Assembly: GCA_049451635.1 (NCBI GenBank)
Contig: JBMTVT010000027.1
Location: 1 to 29,743, forward strand
Direction of reading: 5' to 3'
Length of the DNA: 29,743 bases
DNA from: JBMTVT01 sp049451635
GTDB taxonomy: Bacteria > Bacteroidota > Bacteroidia > Flavobacteriales > Flavobacteriaceae
Shown here: positions 1-8,832 of the stretch, piece after piece
How positions within the stretch are numbered: position 1 is the first letter of the stretch
How the letters are laid out: each line of letters starts with the position of its first letter
Position numbers and translations under genes: made by a program
The notes under the pieces: generated by a model
What the model saw: the letters and a program-made list of their open reading frames with translations, nothing else
Told to the model about the DNA's origin: nothing
Database searches by the model: none

Positions 1-440
1 CAAAAATATCAGGTAGTTTAGCTTATGTGTTTGCTAAACAAGGCTTAATTAGTTTTGATTATTCTAAAAAAGACTATAGCAAAACACAATTTAAGCCTGA
101 ATCTGATGCCTTTTTTGCTGACCAAAATGCGCTAATGAGCAATGTTTTTACTAGTGCCGCAACTTACAGATTGGGTGGTGAATATAAACACAAACAATTT
201 AGCTTTAGAGGTGGCTATCGTTTTGAGGAAAGCCCTTATGCCGATGGCCTAACAGTTGGCGATTTAAATGGGTTTTCTTTAGGGTTGGGATATAATTTTG
301 GGAATACCAAATTAGATCTTACCTACGATGAATCTGAACGTTCTTTTGCTACACCATTGTATAATATTGGCTTAATTGAAACCGCATCTATCAACAGAAA
401 AAATTCAAATATCACGCTTTCATTAAGTTTTAATATTTAA
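1..440 (+). CDS. OmpP1/FadL-family outer-membrane transporter, C-terminal part (truncated by the window edge)
   Basis: The reading frame is open from the left edge (first full codon at 3), so only about 145 C-terminal residues are visible and the start lies outside the window. The visible part alternates polar and hydrophobic residues, has many aromatic and glycine residues (for example GLGYNFGNTKLDLTY) and ends in SLSFNI, typical of the last strands of an outer-membrane beta-barrel. The pattern resembles flavobacterial OmpP1/FadL/TodX-type transporters, which carry hydrophobic compounds across the outer membrane. A GTG at 27 could be mistaken for a start, but the barrel-like sequence continues upstream of it. 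A strong terminator hairpin follows 18 bases after the stop. The family call is from sequence style, not from a conserved active site. Confidence 0.72.
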   Translation, partial: KISGSLAYVFAKQGLISFDYSKKDYSKTQFKPESDAFFADQNALMSNVFTSAATYRLGGEYKHKQFSFRGGYRFEESPYADGLTVGDLNGFSLGLGYNFGNTKLDLTYDESERSFATPLYNIGLIETASINRKNSNITLSLSFNI

Positions 441-458
441 AATATTCATTTTTCACAA

Positions 459-499
459 CAAAAAGCTTAAACTTTAAAGTTCAAGCTTTTTGTTTTTTT
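459..499 (+). terminator. Rho-independent terminator after the OmpP1-like gene
   Basis: CAAAAAGCTT (459-468) pairs perfectly with AAGCTTTTTG (483-492), and the sequence between them is itself a palindrome (AACTTTAAAGTT), giving a long hairpin with one internal mismatch. A run of T follows at 493-499. Confidence 0.85.
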
Positions 500-508
500 G
501 CATTTCGC

Positions 509-582
509 ATTAGGGATTGAAGCAAGCTACCATGTAGCGCGCAAAGCCCGACCCCGAATTTATTTCGGGGTAATGCCCTAAT
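509..582 (+). ncRNA. Small structured RNA-like element resembling the Flavo-1 motif
   Basis: ATTAGGG (509-515) pairs with CCCTAAT (576-582) and encloses two hairpins: CTAC/GTAG (527-537) and ACCCCGAA (551-558) with TTCGGGGT (564-571). The order of conserved-looking words, TAGGGATTGAAGC, then AGCGCGCAAAGCCCGACCC, then GCCCTAA, matches what I remember of a repeated structured element common between genes in Flavobacteriia (Rfam Flavo-1). It lies downstream of a terminator and ahead of the folE promoter. Its function is unknown. The structure is directly visible; the family name is from memory. Confidence 0.55.
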
Positions 583-635
583 TAAACAACTGTATAATTG
601 TTTGTTAAGATAAATTATAACAAATTGGAATTGTT

Positions 636-643
636 TATCTTTG
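636..643 (+). promoter_or_regulatory. Bacteroidota -7 promoter box for folE
   Basis: TATCTTTG matches TAnnTTTG and lies 27 bases before the folE ATG. I see no convincing -33 TTG at the usual spacing. Confidence 0.6.
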
Positions 644-670
644 CAAACTTAAAACATGACTTTTTACTAG

Positions 671-1348
671 ATGAAAATTGACAATAACATAGAAGACTAT
701 GACTCGTTAGGAGACGACCACGTTGGAACTTCATCAAATACGCCGCTTCGTTTGGATGCGTTTAAACTTTCGAATGAAGAGAAAATAGATATCATCAAGG
801 ATGATGTTCGCCATATTATGGAGACCCTAGGTCTTGATTTAACCGATGATAGTTTAAATGGTACACCAAACCGTGTTGCAAAAATGTTTGTAAAAGAAAT
901 TTTTGGCGGATTGGACCCTAATAAAAAACCAAGTGCTTCTACTTTTGAAAATAAATATAAGTATGGTGAAATGTTGGTTGAAAAAAATATCACTGTTTAT
1001 TCAACATGCGAGCACCATTTATTGCCTATTGTTGGTAAGGCTCATGTAGCTTATATTTCAAACGGCACTGTGGTAGGTTTATCCAAAATGAATCGTATTG
1101 TTGATTATTTTGCAAAGCGTCCACAAGTTCAAGAGCGTTTAACTATACAAATAGTAAAAGAACTTCAAGATGTTTTAAATACCCAGGATGTAGCTTGTGT
1201 TATTGACGCAAAACATTTATGTGTTAATTCTAGAGGCATTAGAGATATTGAAAGTAGCACAGTTACTTCAGAATTTGGAGGAAAATTTAAGGATAAAACC
1301 GTAAGAAGGGAGTTTTTAGATTATATTAAATTGGACACTAAATTTTAA
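671..1348 (+). CDS. folE: GTP cyclohydrolase I
   Basis: Catalyses conversion of GTP to 7,8-dihydroneopterin triphosphate, the first step of tetrahydrofolate and pterin synthesis, in the cytosol. The 225-residue product has the family signature YSTCEHHLLPIVGKAH around residues 110-125, VGLSKMNRIVDYFAKRPQVQ (135-154), and a second zinc Cys in KHLCVNSRGI. The expected zinc ligands are Cys113, His116 and Cys184, spaced like Cys110/His113/Cys181 of E. coli FolE; His115 is the likely catalytic residue. The first 40 residues form a variable, acidic extension. The start is chosen because it follows a TATCTTTG promoter box closely. cysS starts 28 bases after its stop, so the two may be co-transcribed. 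Confidence 0.96.
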   Translation: MKIDNNIEDYDSLGDDHVGTSSNTPLRLDAFKLSNEEKIDIIKDDVRHIMETLGLDLTDDSLNGTPNRVAKMFVKEIFGGLDPNKKPSASTFENKYKYGEMLVEKNITVYSTCEHHLLPIVGKAHVAYISNGTVVGLSKMNRIVDYFAKRPQVQERLTIQIVKELQDVLNTQDVACVIDAKHLCVNSRGIRDIESSTVTSEFGGKFKDKTVRREFLDYIKLDTKF

Positions 1349-1376
1349 GTCAATCATTTCATAATCAACCATAATA

Positions 1377-2858
<1,482 letters not shown>

Positions 2859-2865
2859 AAGTTCA

Positions 2866-2954
2866 TATCATTCTGCACTTGATACGGAATTCACTGTGAA
2901 ACTAAAAATTGATTCTTGCCGAAGTTTATCTTGAGATAGTTGAAAGGCAAGAAT
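2866..2954 (+). repeat. Intergenic palindromic element between cysS and yidD
   Basis: ATTCTTGCC (2912-2920) and GGCAAGAAT (2946-2954) form a perfect 9-bp stem; an inner TATC/GATA stem lies between them. The preceding text (CATTCTGCACTTGATACGG) resembles flavobacterial interspersed repeats of the CATTCTGAACTTGTTTCAG type, in degenerate form. It is followed by six A rather than T, so it does not look like a terminator for the plus strand. The repeat-family assignment is from memory. Confidence 0.4.
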
Positions 2955-2962
2955 AAAAAAAC

Positions 2963-3184
2963 ATGAAGAAACTCCTCATTGCACCGTTTTTGTTCTTAAT
3001 AAAAGTTTATCAAACGCTTATATCGCCAATAACTCCTGCAACCTGCAGATACCAACCCACTTGCTCACATTACTCCAAAGAGGCACTACAGAAACATGGT
3101 TTGTTTAAAGGTGGTTGGTTAGCTTTAAAACGTATTTTTAGTTGCCATCCTTGGGGCAGTTCTGGGTATGATCCTGTGCCTTGA
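2963..3184 (+). CDS. yidD: Membrane protein insertion efficiency factor YidD
   Basis: A 73-residue protein of the YidD family, which works at the inner face of the cytoplasmic membrane with the YidC insertase. An N-terminal amphipathic/hydrophobic helix (residues 3-20) is followed by the family signature CRYQPTCSHYSKEALQKHG (28-46), then GGWLALKRIFSCHPW and the terminal GSSGYDPVP, all typical. The ATG follows an A-rich stretch directly after the intergenic stem-loop. The family often sits beside rnpA, rpmH and yidC; here it follows cysS, so nothing about its partners can be read from context. Confidence 0.95.
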   Translation: MKKLLIAPFLFLIKVYQTLISPITPATCRYQPTCSHYSKEALQKHGLFKGGWLALKRIFSCHPWGSSGYDPVP

Positions 3185-3264
3185 GGTCATTGCAAACTCA
3201 GTGATGCAATCTGTTAATTTTCACATACTATCTGTATTTGACTTGTCATAAAAAAAACAATAAC

Positions 3265-3669
3265 TTCGTTTAACTATCGATGATAGCGCATTCGCCAAAG
3301 GCGAAGTTTAATTACTTCGTGCTTTCAACCTCGCTAAGGCTCGTTGAACTAGACGCAATCACTTTCTTAAAGTAAATATGCTATCATCTGAAGGGTTAAA
3401 CCAAATTACAACTATTGCATACCCTATAAATATCGCCTTCTACGGGCTTCGAGCCTAAACGTACGACATCGTCGGTTAAAAGTAATTTGGTCCTGCTTCT
3501 CGAATTCCCAATCTAATAAATTCCACAATTTACACTTCCCTTACGCGAAGCTAATTGACAATCAATAATTAGAGAGCATAAGGAAGACCGATTCTCTAAT
3601 TATTATTGAAGAATTTATTATCTTTTCATTTTCAAACCAGAACTAAGTTTAACTCTTCAGTTAAACGAA
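3265..3669. repeat. Composite inverted-repeat element (MITE-like), about 405 bp, no gene
   Basis: Fills most of the gene-free stretch 3185-3679. The ends are an 11-bp perfect terminal inverted repeat: TTCGTTTAACT (3265-3275) and AGTTAAACGAA (3659-3669). Inside are nested pairs: ATGATAGC (3280-3287)/GCTATCAT (3380-3387); TTCGCC/GGCGAA (3291-3305); GTTTAAC (3268-3274)/GTTAAAC (3395-3401); CCAAATTAC (3401-3409)/GTAATTTGG (3482-3490); AATAAATTC (3515-3523)/GAATTTATT (3611-3619); AATAATTAGAGA (3564-3575)/TCTCTAATTATT (3593-3604). The right end also folds locally through GTTTAACT/AGTTAAAC (3648-3666). I see no coding potential, transposase remnant or T-tract. It ends 11 bases before the pepD stop codon. 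Confidence 0.65.
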
Positions 3670-3679
3670 ATTTAAAAAA

Positions 3680-5140
3680 TCACTTCTCAGGAATATTTTT
3701 CAAAATCTCCAAAACAAACCTCCAATATTTTTGCACTGATGAGATTTGAGCACGTTCATCGGGGGAGTGTGCCCCTTTAATATTGGGTCCAAAACTAATC
3801 ATATCCATATCGGGGTAGTTTTGCCCTAAAATGCCACATTCTAATCCTGCATGACAAGCTGCAACATGCGGTTTTTCACCATTTAAATCTTTATAGAGCT
3901 TTGTCATCACCTTTAAAATTGGTGAGTCCATATTAGGTGTCCAACCGGGATAATCACCACTAAATTCCACTTCACAACCTGTTAATTCAAAAGTTGCTCG
4001 CAACGTATTAGCTAAATCCATTTTAGAACTCTCTACTGACGAGCGTGTTAAACAAGCTATTTTAATTTGTCCATGTTTAACCAAAACCTTGGCAATATTA
4101 TTTGAGGTTTCTACCAAATCCGGAATATCGGCGCTCATTCTATACACCCCATTTTGAGCTGCATAAATAGCACGAGTCAATCCCTCCTGCACACCCAAAT
4201 CCATTATTTTTTTTGGGCTATCTATTTTTGAAACTTCTATCTTTAAAGCGGGTTCCATAGTTTTTAGTTCTGTTTTGATAATATCCACAAGCAATTTCAT
4301 TTCTAATAAAAAAGCCTCTTCATGAATAGCATCAATAGCAACTATAGCATTACTTTCACGAGGGATGGCATTTCGCAAGCCACCACCATCAATTTCAGAA
4401 ATTCGCAATCCGAAATTCTCAAAACCATCAAATAGCAAACGGGTCATTATTTTGTTGGCATTACCTAAACCTTCGTGTATTTGCATTCCCGAATGCCCAC
4501 CTTGTAACCCTTTTACTGAAATTTTATAGCCAATTTTAAACTCAGGTGTTTCTTCTTCAATGTAGCTTCTGGTAGCAGTTACATCTATACCACCGGCACA
4601 TCCTACACCAATTTCATCATCTTCCTCTGTATCTAAATTCAATAAAATGCCACCTGTTAACAAACCGCCTTTTAAACCCATCGCACCTGTCATACCTGTT
4701 TCTTCGTCAATAGTAAATAAAGCTTCAATTGACGGGTGTGGAATGTTTTTACTTTCTAAAATTGCCATAATGGTAGCAACACCCAAACCATTATCGGCCC
4801 CTAAAGTTGTTCCTTTTGCTTTTACCCAATCGCCATCAATAAACATATCGATACCTTGCATATCGAAATCAAAAACAGTATCGTTATTTTTTTGATGTAC
4901 CATATCTAAATGCGATTGCATCACAATGGTCATTTTGCTTTCCATTCCTGCTGTTGCAGGTTTTTTAATAATGACATTTCCAACTTCATCTTCAATGGTT
5001 TCTAAACCAAGATTTTCACCAAAATCTTTAATAAAGGCAATCACACGTGCTTCTTTTTTTGATGGACGAGGTACTGCGTTTAAATCAGCAAATTTATTCC
5101 AAAGCAATAGTGGTTGAAGTTGTCTTATTTCAGAATTCAT
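3680..5140 (-). CDS. pepD: Cytosol nonspecific (aminoacyl-histidine) dipeptidase, M20 family
   Basis: Zinc-dependent hydrolysis of dipeptides in the cytosol, part of peptide turnover. The 486 residues match the usual PepD length. Metal and catalytic residues are visible: SHLDMV gives His77 and Asp79, TLGADNGLG gives Asp116, IDEETGMTGA gives Glu146/Glu147, LNLDTEED gives Asp170, and GAHSPDE near the C-terminus gives His458. The lid/dimerisation domain lies between about residues 200 and 400. It is transcribed towards the inverted-repeat element, with a divergent gene upstream. A TACCTTTG box (minus strand) lies 21 bases before the start codon. Confidence 0.95.
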   Translation of the reverse strand: MNSEIRQLQPLLLWNKFADLNAVPRPSKKEARVIAFIKDFGENLGLETIEDEVGNVIIKKPATAGMESKMTIVMQSHLDMVHQKNNDTVFDFDMQGIDMFIDGDWVKAKGTTLGADNGLGVATIMAILESKNIPHPSIEALFTIDEETGMTGAMGLKGGLLTGGILLNLDTEEDDEIGVGCAGGIDVTATRSYIEEETPEFKIGYKISVKGLQGGHSGMQIHEGLGNANKIMTRLLFDGFENFGLRISEIDGGGLRNAIPRESNAIVAIDAIHEEAFLLEMKLLVDIIKTELKTMEPALKIEVSKIDSPKKIMDLGVQEGLTRAIYAAQNGVYRMSADIPDLVETSNNIAKVLVKHGQIKIACLTRSSVESSKMDLANTLRATFELTGCEVEFSGDYPGWTPNMDSPILKVMTKLYKDLNGEKPHVAACHAGLECGILGQNYPDMDMISFGPNIKGAHSPDERAQISSVQKYWRFVLEILKNIPEK

Positions 5141-5161
5141 AATATTAAAAACAGTGTTTTA

Positions 5162-5169
5162 CAAAGGTA
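5162..5169 (-). promoter_or_regulatory. -7 promoter box for pepD
   Basis: CAAAGGTA on the plus strand reads TACCTTTG on the minus strand, matching TAnnTTTG, 21 bases upstream of the pepD ATG. Confidence 0.6.
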
Positions 5170-5201
5170 GTTATTATGAATAGGAATTATAAACATTTCC
5201 T

Positions 5202-5209
5202 TATTTTTG
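5202..5209 (+). promoter_or_regulatory. -7 promoter box for the DUF3810 gene, very close to its ATG
   Basis: TATTTTTG matches TAnnTTTG and ends only four bases before the ATG at 5214, so transcription would begin at or beside the start codon (a leaderless or nearly leaderless mRNA) if this box is used. Confidence 0.5.
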
Positions 5210-5213
5210 ATTT

Positions 5214-6281
5214 ATGCTGAAAAACAAAAAAACCTTATTGGCGCTTTTAATAATTCCACAATATCTACTTGTTAAACTGGTAGCTCGTTTTCCAGAATTT
5301 ATAGAGCAGTATTATAGTAATGGTTTTTACCAATTTATGTCTAAAATTTTTAGGTACATCTTAGGCTGGTTACCTTTTTCGTTTGGTGACATTGTTTATA
5401 CCATAGCCATTATTTATATAGTTAGATGGCTTTACAAAAACCGTAGGCGACTGCGAAAGGATACAAAAAACTGGGTGGTAGATATTTTGAGTGCCGTTTC
5501 TGTTATCTATTTTGCATTTCATGTGTTTTGGGGATTAAACTACTACCGCCAACCTTTACACAAAAACCTAAATTTAAATGCCGATTATACTACAGAACAA
5601 CTTATTTTGGTTACACAAAAACTCATTGAAAAATCAAATAGTATTCATTTACAAATAACCGGAAATGATACTTTAAAAGTTGAAACACCTTTTAATAAAC
5701 GTGATATTTTAAACCTTGCGCCTTTGGGGTATCAAAATTTAAAAGCTGTTTTTCCGTATTTGGAATACCATCCAAAAAGTATTAAAAAATCATTGTTTAG
5801 TTATCCGCTTACCTATATGGGATTTAGCGGGTATCTAAACCCGTTAACTAATGAAGCACAGGTTGATGGATTAATTCCTTCCTATAAATTCCCTACAACG
5901 GCTTCCCATGAAATCGCTCACCAATTGGGTTATGCTGCCGAAAATGAAGCCAATTTTATAGGTTGTTTGGCAGCCATAAAGCATGATGATATTTATTTTA
6001 ATTATTCAGGTTACACATTTGCACTTCGTTTTTGTTTAAATGAAATTTATAATCGTGATGAATGCCTTTTTGAAGATATGGTTGCTGACGTAAATACTGG
6101 TATTTTAAAAAACTATGAAGAAGTTAGATTATTTTGGGATGCACATCAAAATCCAGTTGAACCTTATTTTAAAATATTCTACAACAACTTCTTAAAAGCC
6201 AATAAACAGAGTAAAGGCATGGAAAGTTACAGTTATGTGGTGGCTTTAATAGCTAATTATTTTGAGAATAATAAATTATAA
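5214..6281 (+). CDS. DUF3810 family membrane protein with HExxH zinc-protease motif
   Basis: Resembles the DUF3810 family, common in Bacteroidota and of unproven function. Three hydrophobic segments near residues 7-24, 55-72 and 88-108 anchor a large soluble C-terminal domain. That domain contains ASHEIAHQLGYAAENEANF: HEIAH at 232-236 is the gluzincin-type HExxH, and Glu243 or Glu245 is a plausible third ligand. The motif predicts a membrane-tethered zinc metallopeptidase, but no substrate is known. The 355-residue length looks complete. It heads a same-strand run with the SpoU methyltransferase and the M48 protease, the latter also a membrane HExxH protein, though the methyltransferase has its own promoter-like box. 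Confidence 0.83.
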   Translation: MLKNKKTLLALLIIPQYLLVKLVARFPEFIEQYYSNGFYQFMSKIFRYILGWLPFSFGDIVYTIAIIYIVRWLYKNRRRLRKDTKNWVVDILSAVSVIYFAFHVFWGLNYYRQPLHKNLNLNADYTTEQLILVTQKLIEKSNSIHLQITGNDTLKVETPFNKRDILNLAPLGYQNLKAVFPYLEYHPKSIKKSLFSYPLTYMGFSGYLNPLTNEAQVDGLIPSYKFPTTASHEIAHQLGYAAENEANFIGCLAAIKHDDIYFNYSGYTFALRFCLNEIYNRDECLFEDMVADVNTGILKNYEEVRLFWDAHQNPVEPYFKIFYNNFLKANKQSKGMESYSYVVALIANYFENNKL

Positions 6282-6293
6282 AATGATTTAAAG

Positions 6294-6301
6294 TACTTTT
6301 G
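6294..6301 (+). promoter_or_regulatory. -7 promoter box for the SpoU methyltransferase
   Basis: TACTTTTG matches TAnnTTTG, 12 bases ahead of the ATG at 6314. It overlaps the alternative TTG start at 6299, which argues for the ATG as true start. Confidence 0.5.
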
Positions 6302-6313
6302 GCATTCAAGAAT

Positions 6314-7111
6314 ATGGTAAAACAAATTTCCAGCATACAAAACCCGTTTATTCGACAACTAGTTCAATTAAAAGACAAATCTCGAGATCGTAAAAAATCG
6401 GGGCTATTTTTAATTGAAGGTATTAGAGAAGTTACTCTGGCCATTAAAGGACAATATGAAATTGAGTCTATTTTATTTTACCCTGAACTATTTTCGGTTG
6501 AACAACTAAACGACTTAATAACCAACCCTATAAATACCATTGAAATATCAAAAGAAGTTTACGAAAAACTAGCGTATAGAGATACTACCGAAGGTATAAT
6601 AGCCATTGCCAAAAGTAAACCCCTTAATTTAAAAGATATTGCTTTTAACACCAAAAATCCGCTTGTTTTAGTAGCTGAGGCACCCGAAAAACCAGGGAAT
6701 ATTGGGGCTATCCTTAGAACTGCTGATGCAGCCAATGTTGATGCAGTAATTATAGCCAACCCTAAAACCGATTTATATAACCCAAATATTATACGCTCCA
6801 GCGTAGGCTGTCTGTTCACCAATCAAATAGCAACTGGGACAACTTCAGAAATCATTACCTTTTTAATAGACAAAAACATTCATATTTATTGTGCCGCATT
6901 ACAAGCATCTATAGCATATCATACCCAGGATTTTTCAAAACCAACTGCCATTGTTGTAGGAACGGAAGCTATAGGGTTAAGTAATGAATGGCTTGACAAT
7001 TCAACCCAAAATATTATTATACCCATGCAAGGAGAAATAGACTCCATGAATGTGTCGGTTGCTGCGGGAATTCTTATTTTTGAAGCCAAAAGACAGCGAA
7101 ATTTTAAATAA
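6314..7111 (+). CDS. RNA 2'-O-methyltransferase, SpoU/TrmH (SPOUT) family, RlmB-like
   Basis: An AdoMet-dependent ribose methyltransferase acting on rRNA or tRNA in the cytosol. The N-terminal part (residues 1-90, with LIEGIREV) resembles the SpoU substrate-binding domain. The SPOUT domain follows with its three motifs: PEKPGNIGAILRTADAANV, VVGTEAIGLSNEWLD and IIIPMQGEIDSMNVSVAAGI, which build the AdoMet-binding trefoil knot. I chose the ATG at 6314 (265 residues) over an in-frame TTG at 6299, because the TTG sits inside a promoter-like box. The M48 protease gene starts three bases after the stop, so the pair is probably co-transcribed. The exact target nucleotide cannot be told from sequence. 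Confidence 0.92.
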   Translation: MVKQISSIQNPFIRQLVQLKDKSRDRKKSGLFLIEGIREVTLAIKGQYEIESILFYPELFSVEQLNDLITNPINTIEISKEVYEKLAYRDTTEGIIAIAKSKPLNLKDIAFNTKNPLVLVAEAPEKPGNIGAILRTADAANVDAVIIANPKTDLYNPNIIRSSVGCLFTNQIATGTTSEIITFLIDKNIHIYCAALQASIAYHTQDFSKPTAIVVGTEAIGLSNEWLDNSTQNIIIPMQGEIDSMNVSVAAGILIFEAKRQRNFK

Positions 7112-7114
7112 AAC

Positions 7115-8347
7115 ATGACAGCAACAACGTTATTCTATATAATAATAGCCATTATAATTATCAATTTTATAGTCGAAAAAGTTTTAGACGCCTTAAATGC
7201 CAAACATTTTAATGATAAACTTCCAAAACAAATTGCTGATGTTTATGATGATACCGAATACAAAAAGTCGCAAAATTATAAAGCAACAAATTATAAATTC
7301 GGGTTGCTAACCTCAACATTTTCTTTGTTACTAACTTTAGGTTTCTTAATTTTTGATGGCTTTGAGTTTGTTGACAATATCGCCAGAGGTTACAGTGATA
7401 ACCCTATGATTGTAGCCTTGATTTTCTTTGGAATTATCATGATTGGAAGTGATATTTTAACCACGCCTTTTTCGTATTACAGCACCTTTGTTATTGAGGA
7501 AAAATTCGGATTTAACAAAACCACAGTAAAAACTTTTTTTTTAGACAAAATTAAAGGTTGGCTCATGATGGCTTTTGTTGGAGGAGGTATTCTGGCTTTA
7601 ATAATTTGGTTTTACCAAGTTACCGGAACTAGTTTTTGGTTGTATGCTTGGGCATTGGTGGCGGCATTCACTTTGTTTATGAATATGTTTTATTCCAAAC
7701 TTATCGTACCTCTATTTAACAAACAAAAACCTTTGGAAGCTGGAAACTTACGAAATAAAATATCGGCTTACGCAAAGACTGTTGGGTTTAAGCTCGATAA
7801 AATTTTTGTGATTGATGGCTCCAAACGTAGCACCAAAGCTAACGCCTATTTTTCGGGCTTTGGCAGTGAAAAACGAGTTACCCTCTACGACACATTAATA
7901 AATGATTTAGATGATGAGGAAATTGTTGCGGTTTTGGCACACGAAATCGGGCATTATAAAAAGAAACATATCATTTTTAATTTATTTGCTTCTATACTAT
8001 TAACAGGATTTACGCTTTATATTTTATCGCTGTTTATTTCTAACCCACAATTATCAAATGCTTTGGGTGCAGAAATTCCTAGCTTCCATATTGGGTTGAT
8101 TGCTTTCGGGCTACTCTACTCACCTATTTCTGAAATTACTGGTTTAATTATGAATATGTTTTCCAGAAAGTTTGAATACCAAGCCGATGATTATGCCAAA
8201 AACACCTATAAAGCTGAACCTTTAATTACTTCGCTTAAAAAATTAAGCAAAAACAGTTTGAGTAATTTAACACCACATCCAGCTTACGTATTTATGCATT
8301 ATTCGCACCCAACATTGTTGCAACGTATTGAGAATTTAAGGAATTAG
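7115..8347 (+). CDS. M48 family metallopeptidase, CAAX-protease/Ste24-like
   Basis: A polytopic membrane zinc protease of the M48A (Ste24/CAAX prenyl protease 1) type; in bacteria such enzymes are linked to membrane-protein quality control. The 410 residues show hydrophobic segments near 5-20, 62-80, 98-118, 148-168, 174-192, 288-308 and 322-342. The active site is VLAHEIGHYKKKH with HEIGH at 276-280; the third zinc ligand is Glu354 in KFEYQADDYA. The N-terminal domain before HExxH and the C-terminal HPxxxxRI-like ending (SHPTLLQRIENL) match the family. It follows the methyltransferase with a three-base gap. There is no prenylated CAAX substrate in bacteria, so the classical name describes the fold only. 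Confidence 0.93.
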   Translation: MTATTLFYIIIAIIIINFIVEKVLDALNAKHFNDKLPKQIADVYDDTEYKKSQNYKATNYKFGLLTSTFSLLLTLGFLIFDGFEFVDNIARGYSDNPMIVALIFFGIIMIGSDILTTPFSYYSTFVIEEKFGFNKTTVKTFFLDKIKGWLMMAFVGGGILALIIWFYQVTGTSFWLYAWALVAAFTLFMNMFYSKLIVPLFNKQKPLEAGNLRNKISAYAKTVGFKLDKIFVIDGSKRSTKANAYFSGFGSEKRVTLYDTLINDLDDEEIVAVLAHEIGHYKKKHIIFNLFASILLTGFTLYILSLFISNPQLSNALGAEIPSFHIGLIAFGLLYSPISEITGLIMNMFSRKFEYQADDYAKNTYKAEPLITSLKKLSKNSLSNLTPHPAYVFMHYSHPTLLQRIENLRN

Positions 8348-8819
8348 AATTTTTAGTTATTGAGAAGCAAACACTTGCAGGGAAGCAATCTCATTATTTT
8401 TTATCGCGAAACCATAAAGAAACAAAGCTATTTTTTACATTTATTGATTTTGTAAAAAATTTCAGCTACCTTCATTTAACTGCTGATATAAACAATTAAA
8501 ACAGTCCATATCATCACATTGGCAACAATGCCTAAGGCCGCTTGAATCGCGCCAACGATTGCAGCCTTCGATTTCACTCAGGATAAACCCATCCTTTTTA
8601 AAACTTTATTAAAAAACACGGTTTATTACTAAATTTAAACAGATTGCTAGAGTAGAGCCTTCTTCGCAATAGCGTTTTTAAAAAGATATAGCGAAACATT
8701 TATGTTCATGAATTCATTAATTGAAAATAAAAGGCAATGAATAAAAGCGTGTTAAAACACCCTAAAAACCCTAAAAAATAATAACTTAAACTTTTCACTT
8801 TTAAACTTATAACTTTTTA
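8348..8819. other. Gene-free stretch with degenerate repeats
   Basis: No plausible coding frame. It holds one clear palindrome: AAGGC (8534-8538)/GCCTT (8564-8568) enclosing AATCG (8545-8549)/CGATT (8556-8560). The words GGAAGCAATCTCATT (8382-8396) and TTTCACTCAGGATAAACCC (8572-8590) resemble decayed flavobacterial interspersed repeats. AAAGATATAGCG near 8680 recalls a Flavo-1 word without a foldable context. Nothing else is supportable here. Confidence 0.4.
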
Positions 8820-8827
8820 TATCTTTG
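8820..8827 (+). promoter_or_regulatory. -7 promoter box for the DEAD-box helicase transcript
   Basis: TATCTTTG matches TAnnTTTG exactly. Its position implies an untranslated leader of about 190 bases before the helicase ATG at 9025. Confidence 0.6.
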
Positions 8828-8832
8828 CCGCT

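Noticed and set aside
27..440. A GTG start at 27 giving a complete 137-residue protein
   Set aside because: The same barrel-like frame continues to the left edge, so this is the end of a longer protein.
2912..2954. The cysS-yidD stem-loop as a transcription terminator
   Set aside because: It is followed by six A rather than a T-tract on the plus strand.
8640..8720. A second, degenerate Flavo-1-like copy (AAAGATATAGCG word)
   Set aside because: The short word match is not backed by an outer GGG/CCC stem or the AAGCCCG word, so it cannot be supported.
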